This document shows, piece by piece, positions 9,050 to 18,867 of a stretch of 64,000 bases of DNA; position 1 is the stretch's first letter; every line of letters starts with the position of its first letter. Below the pieces are notes generated by a model. It saw only the letters and a program-made list of their open reading frames with translations. It had not been told where the DNA came from and made no database searches. This DNA comes from Cellulomonas sp. (GTDB lineage Bacteria > Actinomycetota > Actinomycetes > Actinomycetales > Cellulomonadaceae): NCBI RefSeq assembly GCF_017744555.1, contig NZ_JAGIBD010000014.1:1-64000 (forward strand). Reading direction: 5' to 3'. The translations under genes were made by a program, and so were the position numbers.

Positions 9050-9370
9050 ATGAGCAGCAACGTGGTGTACGCGATCGTGAAGGCTGGCGGCCGCCAGGAG
9101 AAGGTCGCGGTGGGCGACGTCGTCGTCGTCGACCGCCTCGCCGCGCAGGCCGGCTCGACCGTCGAGCTCTCGGCCCTGCTCCTCGTCGACGGTGAGAAGG
9201 TCACCACCGACGCCGCGGCCCTGGCCAAGGTGAAGGTGACGGCGGAGGTCGTGCGGGACGAGAAGGGCCCGAAGATCGACATCCTCAAGTACAAGAACAA
9301 GACCGGCTACCGCAAGCGCCAGGGTCACCGCCAGAAGCTGACCCGCCTCAAGGTCACCGGCATCAACTGA
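9050..9370 (+). CDS. rplU: 50S ribosomal protein L21
   Basis: This 106-residue protein is a component of the large ribosomal subunit. The N-terminal [18 protein letters not shown] and the Lys/Arg-rich C-terminus ([19 protein letters not shown]) are typical of L21, and the length matches the family. It is followed by rpmA after 58 bp and is co-transcribed with it from the promoter at 8861. Confidence 0.97.
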   Translation: MSSNVVYAIVKAGGRQEKVAVGDVVVVDRLAAQAGSTVELSALLLVDGEKVTTDAAALAKVKVTAEVVRDEKGPKIDILKYKNKTGYRKRQGHRQKLTRLKVTGIN

Positions 9371-9428
9371 TCTCGCTCCGCGGGTCACCCGCGGTCGCCC
9401 CCACGTACAGCAAGAGAGCAGGTTCGTC

Positions 9429-9686
9429 ATGGCACACAAGAAGGGCGCGAGCTCCTCGCGCAACGGCCGCGACTCGAACGCCCAGCGCCTGGGCGTCAAG
9501 CGCTTCGGTGGCCAGGTCGTCAAGGCCGGCGAGATCATCGTCCGCCAGCGCGGCACGCACTTCCACCCCGGCAACAACGTCGGCCGCGGCGGTGACGACA
9601 CCCTGTTCGCGCTGACCGCCGGTGCCGTCGAGTTCGGCACCCGTCGTGGCCGCAAGGTCATCGACATCGTCGCAGTCGAGGGCTGA
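9429..9686 (+). CDS. rpmA: 50S ribosomal protein L27
   Basis: This 85-residue protein is a component of the large subunit near the peptidyl-transferase centre. The start [20 protein letters not shown] and the segment [20 protein letters not shown] are hallmarks of L27. It has no N-terminal extension of the firmicute type that needs cleavage. A strong hairpin terminator follows 18 bp after the stop. Confidence 0.97.
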   Translation: MAHKKGASSSRNGRDSNAQRLGVKRFGGQVVKAGEIIVRQRGTHFHPGNNVGRGGDDTLFALTAGAVEFGTRRGRKVIDIVAVEG

Positions 9687-9704
9687 CGACCACAGACAGC
9701 AGTC

Positions 9705-9741
9705 GACGAAGGGGCGCACCGGTGCGGTGCGCCCCTTCGTC
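9705..9741 (+). terminator. Terminator after rpmA
   Basis: A perfect 16-bp inverted repeat (arms 9705-9720 and 9726-9741) encloses a 5-nt loop, with core GGGGCGCACC pairing with GGTGCGCCCC. It is the strongest hairpin in this region and separates the ribosomal operon from obg. Confidence 0.85.
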
Positions 9742-9799
9742 GTGTGACGATCGCTCGTGAGATCGCGGGCGATCGACGGAACCTTTTGGAGGCAATGCC

Positions 9800-11320
9800 G
9801 TGGCGACGTTCGTCGACCGGGTCGTGCTGCACGCGACCGGTGGTGACGGTGGGCACGGGTGTGCGTCCATCCACCGCGAGAAGTTCAAGCCGCTCGCAGG
9901 CCCGGACGGCGGCAACGGCGGCAACGGTGGGTCGGTGATCATCCAGGTCGACCCGCAGGTCACGACGCTGCTCGACTTCCACCACCTGCCGCACCGGCAC
10001 GCCCCGTCGGGGACGCAGGGGATGGGCGACCACCGCTCGGGTTCCACGGGTGCGGACCTGGTCCTGGGCGTGCCCGACGGCACGGTCGTCAAGAGCCCCG
10101 ACGGCGAGGTGCTCGCCGACCTGGTGGGCGTCGGCGCCCAGTACGTCGCCGCCGCGGGAGGTCGCGGGGGGCTCGGCAACGCCGCTCTCGCGTCGCCGCG
10201 ACGCAAGGCCCCCGGGTTCGCGCTGCTCGGCGAGCCCGGTGAGTCGCACGACGTGGTGCTCGAGCTCAAGACGATCGCCGACGTCGCACTCGTCGGGTAC
10301 CCGAGCGCCGGCAAGTCCAGCCTCGTGGCGGCGATCTCGGCGGCGCGGCCGAAGATCGCGGACTACCCGTTCACGACGCTCGTGCCGAACCTCGGCGTGG
10401 TGCAGGCCGGGTCCGCGCGGTACACCGTCGCCGACGTGCCGGGCCTGATCCCCGGGGCGTCCGAGGGGCGCGGGCTCGGCCTGGAGTTCCTGCGGCACGT
10501 CGAGCGCTGCGCGGTGCTCGTGCACGTGCTCGACTGCGCGACCCTCGAGCCGGACCGCGACCCGCTGTCCGACCTCGACGTCATCGAGGCGGAGCTCGCG
10601 CAGTACGCGGGCGACATCGGCATCGAGGGCGGCCGCACGCCGCTCGCCGAGCGGCCGCGGATCGTCGTCCTCAACAAGATCGACGTGCCCGAGGCGCGCG
10701 ACCTCGCGGAGCTCGTCCGGCCCGAGCTCGAGGCCCGTGGGCTGCGGGTGTTCGAGGTCTCGACCGCGAGCCACGAGGGCCTGCGCCCGCTGACGTTCGC
10801 GCTCGCGGAGATCGTCGACCAGGCGCGCAAGGACGCGCCGCAGCCGGAGAACACCCGCGTGGTGCTGCGGCCCAAGGCCGTCGACGACGCCGGGTTCACC
10901 GTCACGAAGCGCGAGTCCGGCGGCCAGGTCTACTACTCGGTGCGGGGCGAGAAGCCCGAGCGCTGGGTGCGGCAGACGGACTTCTCGAACGACGAGGCCG
11001 TCGGCTACCTCGCGGACCGGCTCGCCCGCCTCGGGGTCGAGGACCGACTGTTCGCGACGGGTGCGGTCGCCGGCGACGAGGTCCGCATCGGACCCGACCA
11101 CAACGCGGTCGTGTTCGACTGGGAACCGACGCTCATGACGGGGTCCGAGCTGCTCGGCGGCCCGCGCGGCTCCGACGTGCGGCTCGAGGACCGGTCCCGC
11201 CCGACCCGTGGCGAGAAGCGGCACGAGTACAAGGAGCGCATGGACGCCAAGGCCGCGGCTCGCGACGAGCTGTGGACCGAGCGCGAGCAGGGCGTCTGGA
11301 CCGACCCCGACCGCGACTGA
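9800..11320 (+). CDS. obg: Obg family GTPase
   Basis: This is an essential ribosome-associated GTPase acting in 50S assembly and stress control, 506 residues. Order of domains: a glycine-rich Obg fold ([18 protein letters not shown], then repeated GGNGG) over residues 1-160; a G domain with G1 GYPSAGKSS near 165, DVPGLIPG near 212 and NKID near 291; and a C-terminal OCT domain over about 350-430. The GTG start has GGAGG 7 nt upstream. It sits in the usual rplU-rpmA-obg-proB order. Confidence 0.96.
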   Translation: MATFVDRVVLHATGGDGGHGCASIHREKFKPLAGPDGGNGGNGGSVIIQVDPQVTTLLDFHHLPHRHAPSGTQGMGDHRSGSTGADLVLGVPDGTVVKSPDGEVLADLVGVGAQYVAAAGGRGGLGNAALASPRRKAPGFALLGEPGESHDVVLELKTIADVALVGYPSAGKSSLVAAISAARPKIADYPFTTLVPNLGVVQAGSARYTVADVPGLIPGASEGRGLGLEFLRHVERCAVLVHVLDCATLEPDRDPLSDLDVIEAELAQYAGDIGIEGGRTPLAERPRIVVLNKIDVPEARDLAELVRPELEARGLRVFEVSTASHEGLRPLTFALAEIVDQARKDAPQPENTRVVLRPKAVDDAGFTVTKRESGGQVYYSVRGEKPERWVRQTDFSNDEAVGYLADRLARLGVEDRLFATGAVAGDEVRIGPDHNAVVFDWEPTLMTGSELLGGPRGSDVRLEDRSRPTRGEKRHEYKERMDAKAAARDELWTEREQGVWTDPDRD

Positions 11321-11329
11321 GCACCTCGG

Positions 11330-11365
11330 CGACGCCGCGCCTGTCCGCCGACGGGTGCGGCGTCG
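11330..11365 (+). terminator. Hairpin between obg and proB
   Basis: A 9-bp perfect stem, CGACGCCGC paired with GCGGCGTCG, with an 18-nt loop follows the obg stop by 9 bp. Confidence 0.5.
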
Positions 11366-11467
11366 TCGTCTCCTGACGGGCGTGGCCGGTGCGACGCTGC
11401 TCGTCGGAGACGCCGGCGACGTCCGCGGACCGAATGGTGACGAGGATCGACGCTCGTGCGAGGCAGA

Positions 11468-12631
11468 ATGCCGGACGTGACCGTCGCCGCCCTGGACTCG
11501 CGCGAGCAGCTGCCGTCCGCCGCCCGCATCGTCGTCAAGGTCGGCTCGTCGTCGCTCACCAGCCCCGACGGCCGGCTCGACCCCGACCGGCTGCGCGCCC
11601 TGGTCGACGTGCTGGCCGCCCGCAGGGCCGCCGGCGGCCAGGTGGTGCTGGTGTCGTCCGGTGCGATCGCCGCCGCCATCGGGCCCTTGGGCCTGGCCAC
11701 GCGTCCTCGGGACCTCGCGACGCAGCAGGCTGCGGCGTCCGTCGGGCAGGGGCTGCTCGTCGCGCACTACACGAAGGCCTTCTCCGACCACGGGCTGCGG
11801 GTCGGCCAGGTGCTGCTCACCGCCGAGGACACCGTCCGCCGCGGGCACTACCGCAACGCCCATCGGGCGCTGACCCGGCTCCTCGACCTCGGCGTGGTGC
11901 CGATCATCAACGAGAACGACGCCGTCGCGACGGACGAGATCCGGTTCGGCGACAACGACCGGCTCGCCGCGCTCGTCTCGCACCTCGTCCACGCCGACGC
12001 GCTCGTGCTGCTCACCGACGTCGACGCGCTCTACACCGGACCTCCGTCGCGGCCGGGGTCGCGCCGCATCACGCGGGTCGACGGGCCGAAGGACCTCGAC
12101 GGCATCGACGTGTCCTCGCGGGGGAGCGCCGTCGGGACCGGCGGCATGGTCACCAAGCTCGAGTCCGTCGCCATCGCGACGCACTCCGGTGTGCCCGTGG
12201 TGCTGACGTCCGCCGCGCAGGCCGCGGCCGCGCTCGACGGGTCCGACGTCGGCACGTGGTTCGCCGCCACCGGGCGGCGCACGTCGATCCGGCTCCTCTG
12301 GCTCGCGCACGCCGCGAAGGCGCACGGCCGGCTGGTGCTCGACGACGGCGCCGTGCGGGCCGTCGTGGAGCGTCGTACGTCGTTGCTGCCCGCCGGCGTG
12401 ACTGCCTCCGAGGGGACCTTCGAGGCGGGGGACCCCGTGGAGCTCGTCGGGCCGGACGGTGTCGTCGTCGCCCGCGGGCTCGTGGCGTACTCGTCCGACG
12501 AGGTGCCCGGCCTGCTCGGCCGCACCACCTCCGACCTGCGCGACGACCTCGGGCCCGGGTACGACCGGGAGCTCGTGCACCGCGACGACCTGGTGCTGGT
12601 GCGCCGCCGGAAGGCTGCCGCCCGGGCCTGA
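11468..12631 (+). CDS. proB: Glutamate 5-kinase
   Basis: This enzyme phosphorylates glutamate to gamma-glutamyl phosphate, the first step of proline synthesis. It has 387 residues: an amino-acid kinase domain (RIVVKVGSSSLTSPDG near residue 20, IINENDAVATDEIRFGDNDRLAA near 150) and a C-terminal PUA domain from about residue 290. The ATG at 11468 is chosen because GAGG lies 5 nt upstream; an in-frame GTG four codons earlier (11456) is also possible. The partner gene proA is about 8.8 kb downstream, separated by an accessory block. Confidence 0.95.
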   Translation: MPDVTVAALDSREQLPSAARIVVKVGSSSLTSPDGRLDPDRLRALVDVLAARRAAGGQVVLVSSGAIAAAIGPLGLATRPRDLATQQAAASVGQGLLVAHYTKAFSDHGLRVGQVLLTAEDTVRRGHYRNAHRALTRLLDLGVVPIINENDAVATDEIRFGDNDRLAALVSHLVHADALVLLTDVDALYTGPPSRPGSRRITRVDGPKDLDGIDVSSRGSAVGTGGMVTKLESVAIATHSGVPVVLTSAAQAAAALDGSDVGTWFAATGRRTSIRLLWLAHAAKAHGRLVLDDGAVRAVVERRTSLLPAGVTASEGTFEAGDPVELVGPDGVVVARGLVAYSSDEVPGLLGRTTSDLRDDLGPGYDRELVHRDDLVLVRRRKAAARA

Positions 12632-12691
12632 ACGGCAGTCGTGCGTGTGCCCGACCGGCAGGCGAACTCGGGCCGCGTAGGCTTCGGCGAC

Positions 12692-13093
12692 GTGGACGAG
12701 GACGAGCTCCTGCGCCGGTACGGCACACGGCCGGACGACGCGGACCTGGACGAGATCCGTCGGCTGCTCGACACGCAACGCGCCCTTGGGCCTGATGCCG
12801 ACACGCTGACCATGAAGCTGCTCTGCGTGCAGCTCTTCAACGCGGGCCACGTCGAGGACGTGCTGCGGATCTGGCAGGCGAAGGAGTCCGGCTTCGACGC
12901 GCACTGCTCGATCGACGTGCAGCTCCTCTGTGGCACGGGGCTGGACGCCACCCGCCGCCACCTGGCTGCCGTCCCCGGGGAGGTCGCGCAGCAGGCGCTG
13001 ACCTACCTGGAGGAGTGCGTCAGAAGCGGGGACTTCGACGAGTTCGACGTCGAGGACCGCGCGGCCTGGTACGACCAGTACTACCGGGTCTAG
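12692..13093 (+). CDS. Conserved hypothetical protein
   Basis: This is a predicted acidic soluble protein of about 133 residues with no signal peptide or membrane segment. The central part contains LTMKLLCVQLFNAGHVEDVLRI and the C-terminus ends WYDQYYRV. It looks helical, like small adaptor proteins of unknown role; I do not recognise a characterised family. A TAGGCT -10-like hexamer at 12678-12683 lies 8 nt before the GTG at 12692, suggesting leaderless translation. An in-frame GTG at 12641 would add 17 less plausible residues. Confidence 0.7.
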   Translation: MDEDELLRRYGTRPDDADLDEIRRLLDTQRALGPDADTLTMKLLCVQLFNAGHVEDVLRIWQAKESGFDAHCSIDVQLLCGTGLDATRRHLAAVPGEVAQQALTYLEECVRSGDFDEFDVEDRAAWYDQYYRV

Positions 13094-13124
13094 TGCGGCT
13101 GTCCACCGTCGCGCTCCGCACCCG

Positions 13125-13235
13125 GTCCCTGGTCAGGGACGCTTGACGTCCCGTCACGCGCGACATGCGGGCGAGCCTGTCCGATGCGGACATCTGGCCG
13201 GCGCGGTTGTCCACGGGTGTACCCGTGCGGGGACA
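13125..13235. repeat. Cluster of inverted repeats between convergent genes
   Basis: Three short perfect palindromes lie in 110 bp: GTCCCTG-GT-CAGGGAC (13125-13140), TGTCCG-ATG-CGGACA (near 13178), and a larger hairpin with core CACGGG-TGTA-CCCGTG (13212-13227). They sit between convergent genes and may act as bidirectional termination signals. Confidence 0.4.
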
Positions 13236-13265
13236 GGGCCGGGAAGTGCGCCCGGAGACGACAGC

Positions 13266-13295
13266 GGGGCGCCCGACGTCAGAGCCGGACGCCCC
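13266..13295 (-). terminator. Terminator of the family-5 ABC operon
   Basis: On the minus strand GGGGCGTCCG pairs with CGGGCGCCCC (10 bp, one G-U pair) around a 10-nt loop, 11 bp after the stop of the binding-protein gene. Confidence 0.6.
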
Positions 13296-13306
13296 GTCGC
13301 CTGAGG

Positions 13307-14932
13307 TCACTTCGACAGCCACGCCTCCGTGAGCTGGGCGAGCCGCGAGTCGGCGCCGAGGACGACGCCGTGCACGTCGGTCGACAGGCCGAGGAACGTC
13401 GTGAGCTCGTGGACGGGCACCACGTGGTGCTCGGTGACGAGTCGCTCCTGGGCGTCGGCGAGGATCGAGGACCGCTCGGCGGGGTCGCCCGCGGCGAGCT
13501 GGGCCTGCAGGAGGGACTCGAGCTCGGGGTCGGCGATCCGGTAGTAGTTCGTCGAGGTCGTCGAGTACTGGGTGCGCAGGACGTCGCCGTCGGCGCGGGA
13601 CAGGTTGCCCCAGACGAGGTCGAACGCGCCGGACTTCAGCTTGTCCTGGAACTCGGGCACGGTGCCGCTCCACAGGGTCACGTCGATGCCGACGGCCTTG
13701 AGCTCCTGCTGGACGAGCTGCACGGACGTCTCGTTGGGGCTGAAGTTGGTGATCCAGACGAGCGTCGGGGCGAGTCGCTGGCCGTTCTTGGCGTAGATGC
13801 CGTCGGAGCCCTTGGCCCAGCCGCCCTTCTCCAGCACGGCCGCCGCCTTCGCGGGGTCGGTGACCAGCTTGTCGCTGAGGTCGACGACGTCGGGCGTGGT
13901 GCTCGCGAGCGGGCTCTGGGCGACGGCGAACCCGTCGACGAGGGCGGTGTCGCGGATCTCCGTGGGGTCGATCGCGAGCGAGATGGCCTCGCGGACGGCC
14001 GGGTCGCTGCCGAGGGGGCTGGACTCGTTGAACGTCACGCCGAACACGATGCCGGGGTTGGCGCGGCTGACGACGGGGAAGCGGGCCTGGTCGAGCGTCG
14101 CGATGTCGGTGGGCTGGACGCCGCCGATGACGTCGACCTGCTCGGACGTGAGCGCTCCGGTGCGGACGCCGGCCTCGGGGATGACCTGGAACGTCACGGT
14201 GTCGAGGTGCGGGGCGTCGGTCGCCCCGTCGGGGCCCCAGGCGTAGTCGTCGCGGGCCTTGAGGACCGTCTCGACGTCCTTCGTGTAGTGGTCGATCGTG
14301 AACGGGCCGGTGCCGACGACGCCGACGCCCGTCGAGCGCTGGTCGTACGGGATGGCGATCGTGGAGGGTGCGACGATGCCGAGCGCGACGGTCGACGTCG
14401 CCTGCGGGAACGGCGCGTTAGGGGCCTTGAACGCGACCGTGACGGTGTGGTCGTCGACGACGGTGGTGCCGGTGTAGCCGATGAACGACGGGGCTGCGCT
14501 GCTCTTGGCACCGGCGGCGACGATGTCGTCGAACGTGGCCTTGACCGCGGCCGCGTCGAACGGGGTGCCGTCGGAGAACGTCACGCCGTCGCGCAGTGTG
14601 AACGTGAACTGCGTCGAGTCGGCGTTCGCCTCCCACGCGGTCGCGAGCCACGGCTTGAGCGTGCCGTCCTGCTGGTCCTGCCAGATCAGCGAGTCGACGA
14701 CCTGGCGGGTCACGTACAGCGTGTCGTTGCCGGAGCCGATCCCGCTCGGGTTGACGGAGATCGGGTCGTTGCCGATGGCGAACGTGAGGTCGCCGCCGTC
14801 GACCGGGGCGTCGCTCGACGCGGAGGCGGACGGGTCGGTGCCGGCGGAGTCGTCGCCCGACGAGCAGGCGGTGAGGGCCAGGCCGGCGACGGACAGGACG
14901 ACGAGCGCGCGCAGGGGGCGTGCGAAGGACAT
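13307..14932 (-). CDS. ABC transporter substrate-binding lipoprotein, family 5
   Basis: This is the extracytoplasmic solute receptor of a peptide/nickel-type importer, 541 residues. A signal peptide ends in a lipobox (LTACSS, residues 20-25), so the mature protein is probably a lipoprotein. The family-5 pattern is clear: early DLTFAIGNDPISVNPSG, then LKPWLATAWEA and FTFTLRDGVTFSDGTPFDA, and a long C-terminal lobe. The ATG at 14932 has GGAG 6 nt upstream; longer in-frame starts would disrupt the signal peptide. It is the last gene of the importer operon. The substrate cannot be told from sequence; neighbouring redox and sulfur genes suggest a sulfur-containing or modified peptide-like compound. 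Confidence 0.88.
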   Translation of the reverse strand: MSFARPLRALVVLSVAGLALTACSSGDDSAGTDPSASASSDAPVDGGDLTFAIGNDPISVNPSGIGSGNDTLYVTRQVVDSLIWQDQQDGTLKPWLATAWEANADSTQFTFTLRDGVTFSDGTPFDAAAVKATFDDIVAAGAKSSAAPSFIGYTGTTVVDDHTVTVAFKAPNAPFPQATSTVALGIVAPSTIAIPYDQRSTGVGVVGTGPFTIDHYTKDVETVLKARDDYAWGPDGATDAPHLDTVTFQVIPEAGVRTGALTSEQVDVIGGVQPTDIATLDQARFPVVSRANPGIVFGVTFNESSPLGSDPAVREAISLAIDPTEIRDTALVDGFAVAQSPLASTTPDVVDLSDKLVTDPAKAAAVLEKGGWAKGSDGIYAKNGQRLAPTLVWITNFSPNETSVQLVQQELKAVGIDVTLWSGTVPEFQDKLKSGAFDLVWGNLSRADGDVLRTQYSTTSTNYYRIADPELESLLQAQLAAGDPAERSSILADAQERLVTEHHVVPVHELTTFLGLSTDVHGVVLGADSRLAQLTEAWLSK

Positions 14933-15058
14933 GGGTGCTCCAGGGTCGGGGTGCTGCGGGGCGGGCGGAGAGGCGGGGCCGGCCGGCGTGGGCGCCGGCA
15001 CACGCCCGGGGTCAGGCGGGTGCCGGTGTGCGACGCGGGCCGCAACGACACGAGGCGC

Positions 15059-16702
15059 TCATCGGGCGCCTCCGACGGTCGTGCGGGCGCGTCCGCCGGG
15101 GATCGCGGACAGCAGCTCGGCGGTGTACTCGTCCTGCGGGGACGCGAAGACGCCCTCGACGTCCCCCTGCTCGACGACACGCCCCCGCTGCAGGACGGCG
15201 ACGTCGTGGGCCACCTGCCGGACGACCGCGAGGTCGTGCGAGATGAACAGGTAGCTGAGGCCGAGGTCGGCCTGCAGGCCCGCGAGCAGGTCGAGGACCT
15301 GCGCCTGGACGGAGACGTCGAGCGCCGACACGGGCTCGTCGAGCACGACGACCTCCGGCTGGAGCGCGAGCGCACGGGCGATCGCGACGCGCTGACGCTG
15401 ACCGCCGGAGAGCTCGGCGGGTCGCCGTCGCAGCGCCGAGGCGGGGAGAGCGACGACGTCGAGCAGCTCGGCCGCTCGGGCCGCGCGGGACGTGCGGTCG
15501 CCGACCCGGAACGCCCGCAGGGGCTCAGTGACGATCCGCTCGACGGACCAGCGCGGGTCGAGCGACGCGTAGGGGTTCTGGTAGACGACCTGCATGCGGC
15601 GGCGCAGCGCTCGCAGGCGCTCGCCGTGGGTGCGGGTGACGTCCTCGCCGTCGACGAGCACCGCGCCCGACGTCGGGTCGGTCAGCCGCAGGGCCAGCCG
15701 GGCGGTGGTCGACTTGCCCGACCCGGACTCGCCGACCAGGGCGAGCGTGCGGCCGCGGGGGAGGGCGAACGACACGTCGTCGACGGCGCGGAGCCGCCCG
15801 CCGCCCGCCGAGCGGGGGAGCGCGAAGTCCTTGACCAGGTGCCGGGCCTCGAGCACCGGATCTGGGGGTGCAGCCTTCGCCGCCGGCGAGGTGCGCGGGC
15901 GCGTGCGCGCGCCGCGGAGGCTGGGCGCGGCGGCGAGCAGCGCCCGCGTGTACGTGTCCTGCGGCGACCCGAGCACGGCGTCGGGCGTGCCCTGCTCGAC
16001 GACGCGGCCTTGCGACATGACGACGATGCGGTCGGCCCGGTCGGCGGCGACGCCCAGGTCGTGCGTGATGAGCAGGACGCCCGTCCCGGTGCCGGAGGTG
16101 AGGGTCTCGAGGTGGTCGAGGATCTGACGCTGGACGGTGACGTCGAGGGCGCTGGTGGGCTCGTCGGCGACGAGCAGGCGGGGCCCGGCGACGAGCGCGA
16201 TCGCGATGAGCACGCGCTGCCGCATGCCGCCGGACAGCTCGTGGGGGTACTGCCGGGCACGGACCTCGGGGTCGGGGAGACCCGCGGCGCGCAGGGCCTC
16301 GACGGCCGCGACCTCGGCACCCCGACGGCCGGCGATCCCGTGGATCCGCAGCACCTCGGCGACCTGGGCGCCGATCCGCTGGACGGGGTTGAGCGACACG
16401 GTCGGGTCCTGCGGGACGAGCCCGACGAGCCGCCCGCGCACCGCCTTGAGCGCGCGAGGCGCGGCGTGCGCGACGTCGTGCCCGAGCAGGTCGACGGTGC
16501 CGCGTTCGATGCGGGCGCCGTCCGCGAGCAGCCGGACGACGGCGGCCGCGGTGGTCGACTTGCCGGAGCCCGACTCGCCGACGAGCGCGACGGTCTCGCC
16601 CGCGTCGACGTGCAGGGACACGTCCCGGACCGCGCGGACGTCGCCGTGCCGCGTGCGGTAGGTGACCGCGAGATCGGTGACGGTCAGGAGGCGTTCGGTC
16701 AT
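15059..16702 (-). CDS. ABC transporter ATPase, two fused nucleotide-binding domains
   Basis: This 547-residue protein contains two complete ABC ATPase domains in tandem, equivalent to a DppD-DppF fusion. The first has Walker [11 protein letters not shown] near residue 41 and signature LSGGMRQR; the second has the same Walker A near residue 325 and signature LSGGQRQR. The start ATG at 16702 overlaps the upstream permease stop by four bases. It energises the family-5 importer encoded by the flanking genes. The 126-bp gap to the binding-protein gene could hold an internal promoter or processing site. Confidence 0.92.
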   Translation of the reverse strand: MTERLLTVTDLAVTYRTRHGDVRAVRDVSLHVDAGETVALVGESGSGKSTTAAAVVRLLADGARIERGTVDLLGHDVAHAAPRALKAVRGRLVGLVPQDPTVSLNPVQRIGAQVAEVLRIHGIAGRRGAEVAAVEALRAAGLPDPEVRARQYPHELSGGMRQRVLIAIALVAGPRLLVADEPTSALDVTVQRQILDHLETLTSGTGTGVLLITHDLGVAADRADRIVVMSQGRVVEQGTPDAVLGSPQDTYTRALLAAAPSLRGARTRPRTSPAAKAAPPDPVLEARHLVKDFALPRSAGGGRLRAVDDVSFALPRGRTLALVGESGSGKSTTARLALRLTDPTSGAVLVDGEDVTRTHGERLRALRRRMQVVYQNPYASLDPRWSVERIVTEPLRAFRVGDRTSRAARAAELLDVVALPASALRRRPAELSGGQRQRVAIARALALQPEVVVLDEPVSALDVSVQAQVLDLLAGLQADLGLSYLFISHDLAVVRQVAHDVAVLQRGRVVEQGDVEGVFASPQDEYTAELLSAIPGGRARTTVGGAR

Positions 16703-17625
16703 CGGGCACCCGCCCGGTCGCCGTCGAGCGCACGGGAGATGCGCCCCGCGGCGAGCACGGTCGCGGCGATCGTGAGCCCGGGCAGCGTGGTGAGCCACCA
16801 CGACGTGCGCAGGTAGTCGCGCCCGCCGGACACGAGCGCGCCCCACTCGGGCGCGGGCGGCGGCTCGCCGTACCCGAGGAAGCTCAGCGCGGACACCGCG
16901 AGGATCGCGGCGCCGAGCTCCAGCGCGGCGAGCACGACGACGGGCCCGGCGGCGTTCGGCAGCACGTGCCGGAACAGCACCGACCACCAGCGGCTCCCGC
17001 CGGCGTGCGCGGCCTCGACGTACACGGACGTGCGGACGCGGAGGACCTCGGAGCGCATGATGCGCGCGACCGAGGCGACGCTCGCGAGGCCGACGGCGAT
17101 GGCGACGTTGACCGTGCCGAACCCTAGCGCCGTGATGAGCGCCAGGGACAGCAGCAGCGACGGGATCGAGAGCAGCACGTCGACGGTCCGCATGACGACG
17201 TCGTCGAGCACGCCGCCGACGAAGCCCGCGAGCAGCCCGAGCAGGGCGCCGACGACGAGCCCGACGCCCACTGCGACGAGCGCCGCCTGCAGGGTCAGGT
17301 GCGTGCCGTGCACCACGCGCGTGAACAGGTCGCGGCCGAGCTGGTCGGTGCCGAACCAGTGCGCGCCCGACGGGCCCTGCAGCTTGTCGGCAGGGACGCC
17401 GGTCAGCGGGTCGCCGGGGGCGAGGACGCTTGGCGCGAACGCCGCGAGGATCGCGAGTCCGGCCCACAGGAGGGCGACGAGGAGCCCGGGACGACGCAGC
17501 AGGTCGCTGGCGCGGCCGCGCCAGAGGTGGCGAGCGACGACGTCCTCGTCGCGGCCACGGACGCCGGCGTCCGTGGCGGTCTCGACCGGCTGGGTGAGCG
17601 GGGTCAGGGCGTCGACGGCGGTCAT
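16699..17625 (-). CDS. ABC transporter permease, DppC type
   Basis: This inner-membrane permease has 308 residues. It has an extended N-terminus before the first helix ([20 protein letters not shown]), then [19 protein letters not shown], which is typical of DppC/OppC, and the EAA-like loop [20 protein letters not shown] near residue 210. Both ends overlap neighbouring genes by four bases, showing translational coupling with the other permease and the ATPase. Confidence 0.9.
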   Translation of the reverse strand: MTAVDALTPLTQPVETATDAGVRGRDEDVVARHLWRGRASDLLRRPGLLVALLWAGLAILAAFAPSVLAPGDPLTGVPADKLQGPSGAHWFGTDQLGRDLFTRVVHGTHLTLQAALVAVGVGLVVGALLGLLAGFVGGVLDDVVMRTVDVLLSIPSLLLSLALITALGFGTVNVAIAVGLASVASVARIMRSEVLRVRTSVYVEAAHAGGSRWWSVLFRHVLPNAAGPVVVLAALELGAAILAVSALSFLGYGEPPPAPEWGALVSGGRDYLRTSWWLTTLPGLTIAATVLAAGRISRALDGDRAGAR

Positions 17626-18620
17626 GCGGCACCCACCAGGGCGGGCTCGCCGGAGCTCGTCGGGACGGGCGCCACGGCCGGTCGTGGACGGCGGACCCGC
17701 ACGATGCGAGGGTCGAGCAGCGGGTACAGCACGTCGACCAGCAGGTTCACCAGCACGTACACGGTCGCGGCGAACAGCACGATGCCCTGGACCACCGGGA
17801 TGTCCTGCGCTCCGACAGACGTCGCCGTGAGACGGCCCAGGCCGGCTCGGGAGAACACCGTCTCGGTGACGACGGCGCCCGACAGCAGGCCGCCGATCAC
17901 CAGCCCCGTCACGGTGAGCGTCGGGAGGGCTGCGTTGCGCAGCGCGTGCTGGAGGTGGACCCGGGTGCGGCTCGCCCCCTTGGCCCGCGCGGTGTCGGCC
18001 CACGGCTCGTGCAGGGTGCCGAGCAGGCTGCGCGACAGCATCTGTGCGATCAGCGCTCCGGTCGGCAGCGCGAGCGTGATCGCGGGCAGCACGAGCGAGG
18101 AGAACCCCTTGTTCCCGACCGCGGGGAACACCGGGAACGTGAACGAGAACCACTGCACGAGCGTGAGCCCGAACCAGAACGACGGGATCGCGACGCCGAG
18201 CGGCGGCAGCGACAGCAGCGTCTGGGACAGGGACCGGCTGCGCACGAACGTCGCGACGATCGCGAGCCCGCCGCCCAGGACGAGTGCGAGGACCAGCCCC
18301 AGCGCCGCGATCTGCGCGGTCGGCGGCACGGCCTCGGCGACGAGGTCGGTGACGGGCCGTCCGTTCACCACCGACGTGCCCAGGTCGCCCTGCAGCACCC
18401 GGCCGAGCTGGCGCACGTACTGGACGGGCAGCGGCTGGTCGAGGCCGTACTCGGCCCGCACCGCGGCGAGCTGCTCGGGGGTGATGTCGCTCGAGTCGCC
18501 TCCGTACATCAGGGACACGGGGTCACCGGGCAGGGCGTACAGGACCACGAACGAGACCGTGTACGCCGCCCACAGCACGCCGAGCGCCTGGGCCAGGCGG
18601 ACGGCCAGGTAGCGGGTCAT
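17622..18620 (-). CDS. ABC transporter permease, DppB type
   Basis: This is the first gene of the importer operon: a 332-residue permease with six predicted membrane helices. The N-terminus [20 protein letters not shown] and the segment [13 protein letters not shown] are characteristic of DppB/OppB, and an EAA-like loop ([20 protein letters not shown]) occurs near residue 210. The start at 18620 is supported by GGGAG upstream; the longer in-frame start lies upstream of the promoter's -10 element. Confidence 0.91.
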   Translation of the reverse strand: MTRYLAVRLAQALGVLWAAYTVSFVVLYALPGDPVSLMYGGDSSDITPEQLAAVRAEYGLDQPLPVQYVRQLGRVLQGDLGTSVVNGRPVTDLVAEAVPPTAQIAALGLVLALVLGGGLAIVATFVRSRSLSQTLLSLPPLGVAIPSFWFGLTLVQWFSFTFPVFPAVGNKGFSSLVLPAITLALPTGALIAQMLSRSLLGTLHEPWADTARAKGASRTRVHLQHALRNAALPTLTVTGLVIGGLLSGAVVTETVFSRAGLGRLTATSVGAQDIPVVQGIVLFAATVYVLVNLLVDVLYPLLDPRIVRVRRPRPAVAPVPTSSGEPALVGAA

Positions 18621-18660
18621 GAGGTCTCCCAGGATCGGGGCGGGCTGCCGAGGACGCCGG

Positions 18661-18689
18661 AAAGTAGGGCGGGGTCGAGAGGTGGTCAA
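18661..18689 (-). promoter_or_regulatory. Promoter of the family-5 ABC importer operon
   Basis: On the minus strand TTGACC (18689-18684) and TACTTT (18666-18661) are separated by 17 nt. A leader of about 35 nt with a GGGAG ribosome binding site follows. Confidence 0.7.
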
Positions 18690-18867
18690 GGCCCTGTCCG
18701 AGCCGTCTCGGCATGTGGTGGCCGGTCACCCCCCAGCACGACGCGGCCGCAGGTCGGCGGGTCCGGCGCGCGTCGCCCGTCATGTGAGACGCCCGGTGTC
18801 GGTCGTTGACACGGCGCGACGGGTGATCGAACGTGCGCCCCCCGATCGCCACCGAGCTGGAGCCTCC

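Noticed and set aside
8831..12961. A very long minus-strand frame opposite rplU-rpmA-obg-proB
   Set aside because: It spans several secure plus-strand genes and intergenic hairpins and shows no coherent domain.
18713..18787. A 24-codon frame (MWWPVTPQHDAA...) as a sulfur-type leader peptide before the nitroreductase gene
   Set aside because: It lacks the HVDL/Cys pattern of known actinobacterial leader peptides and has no ribosome binding site.
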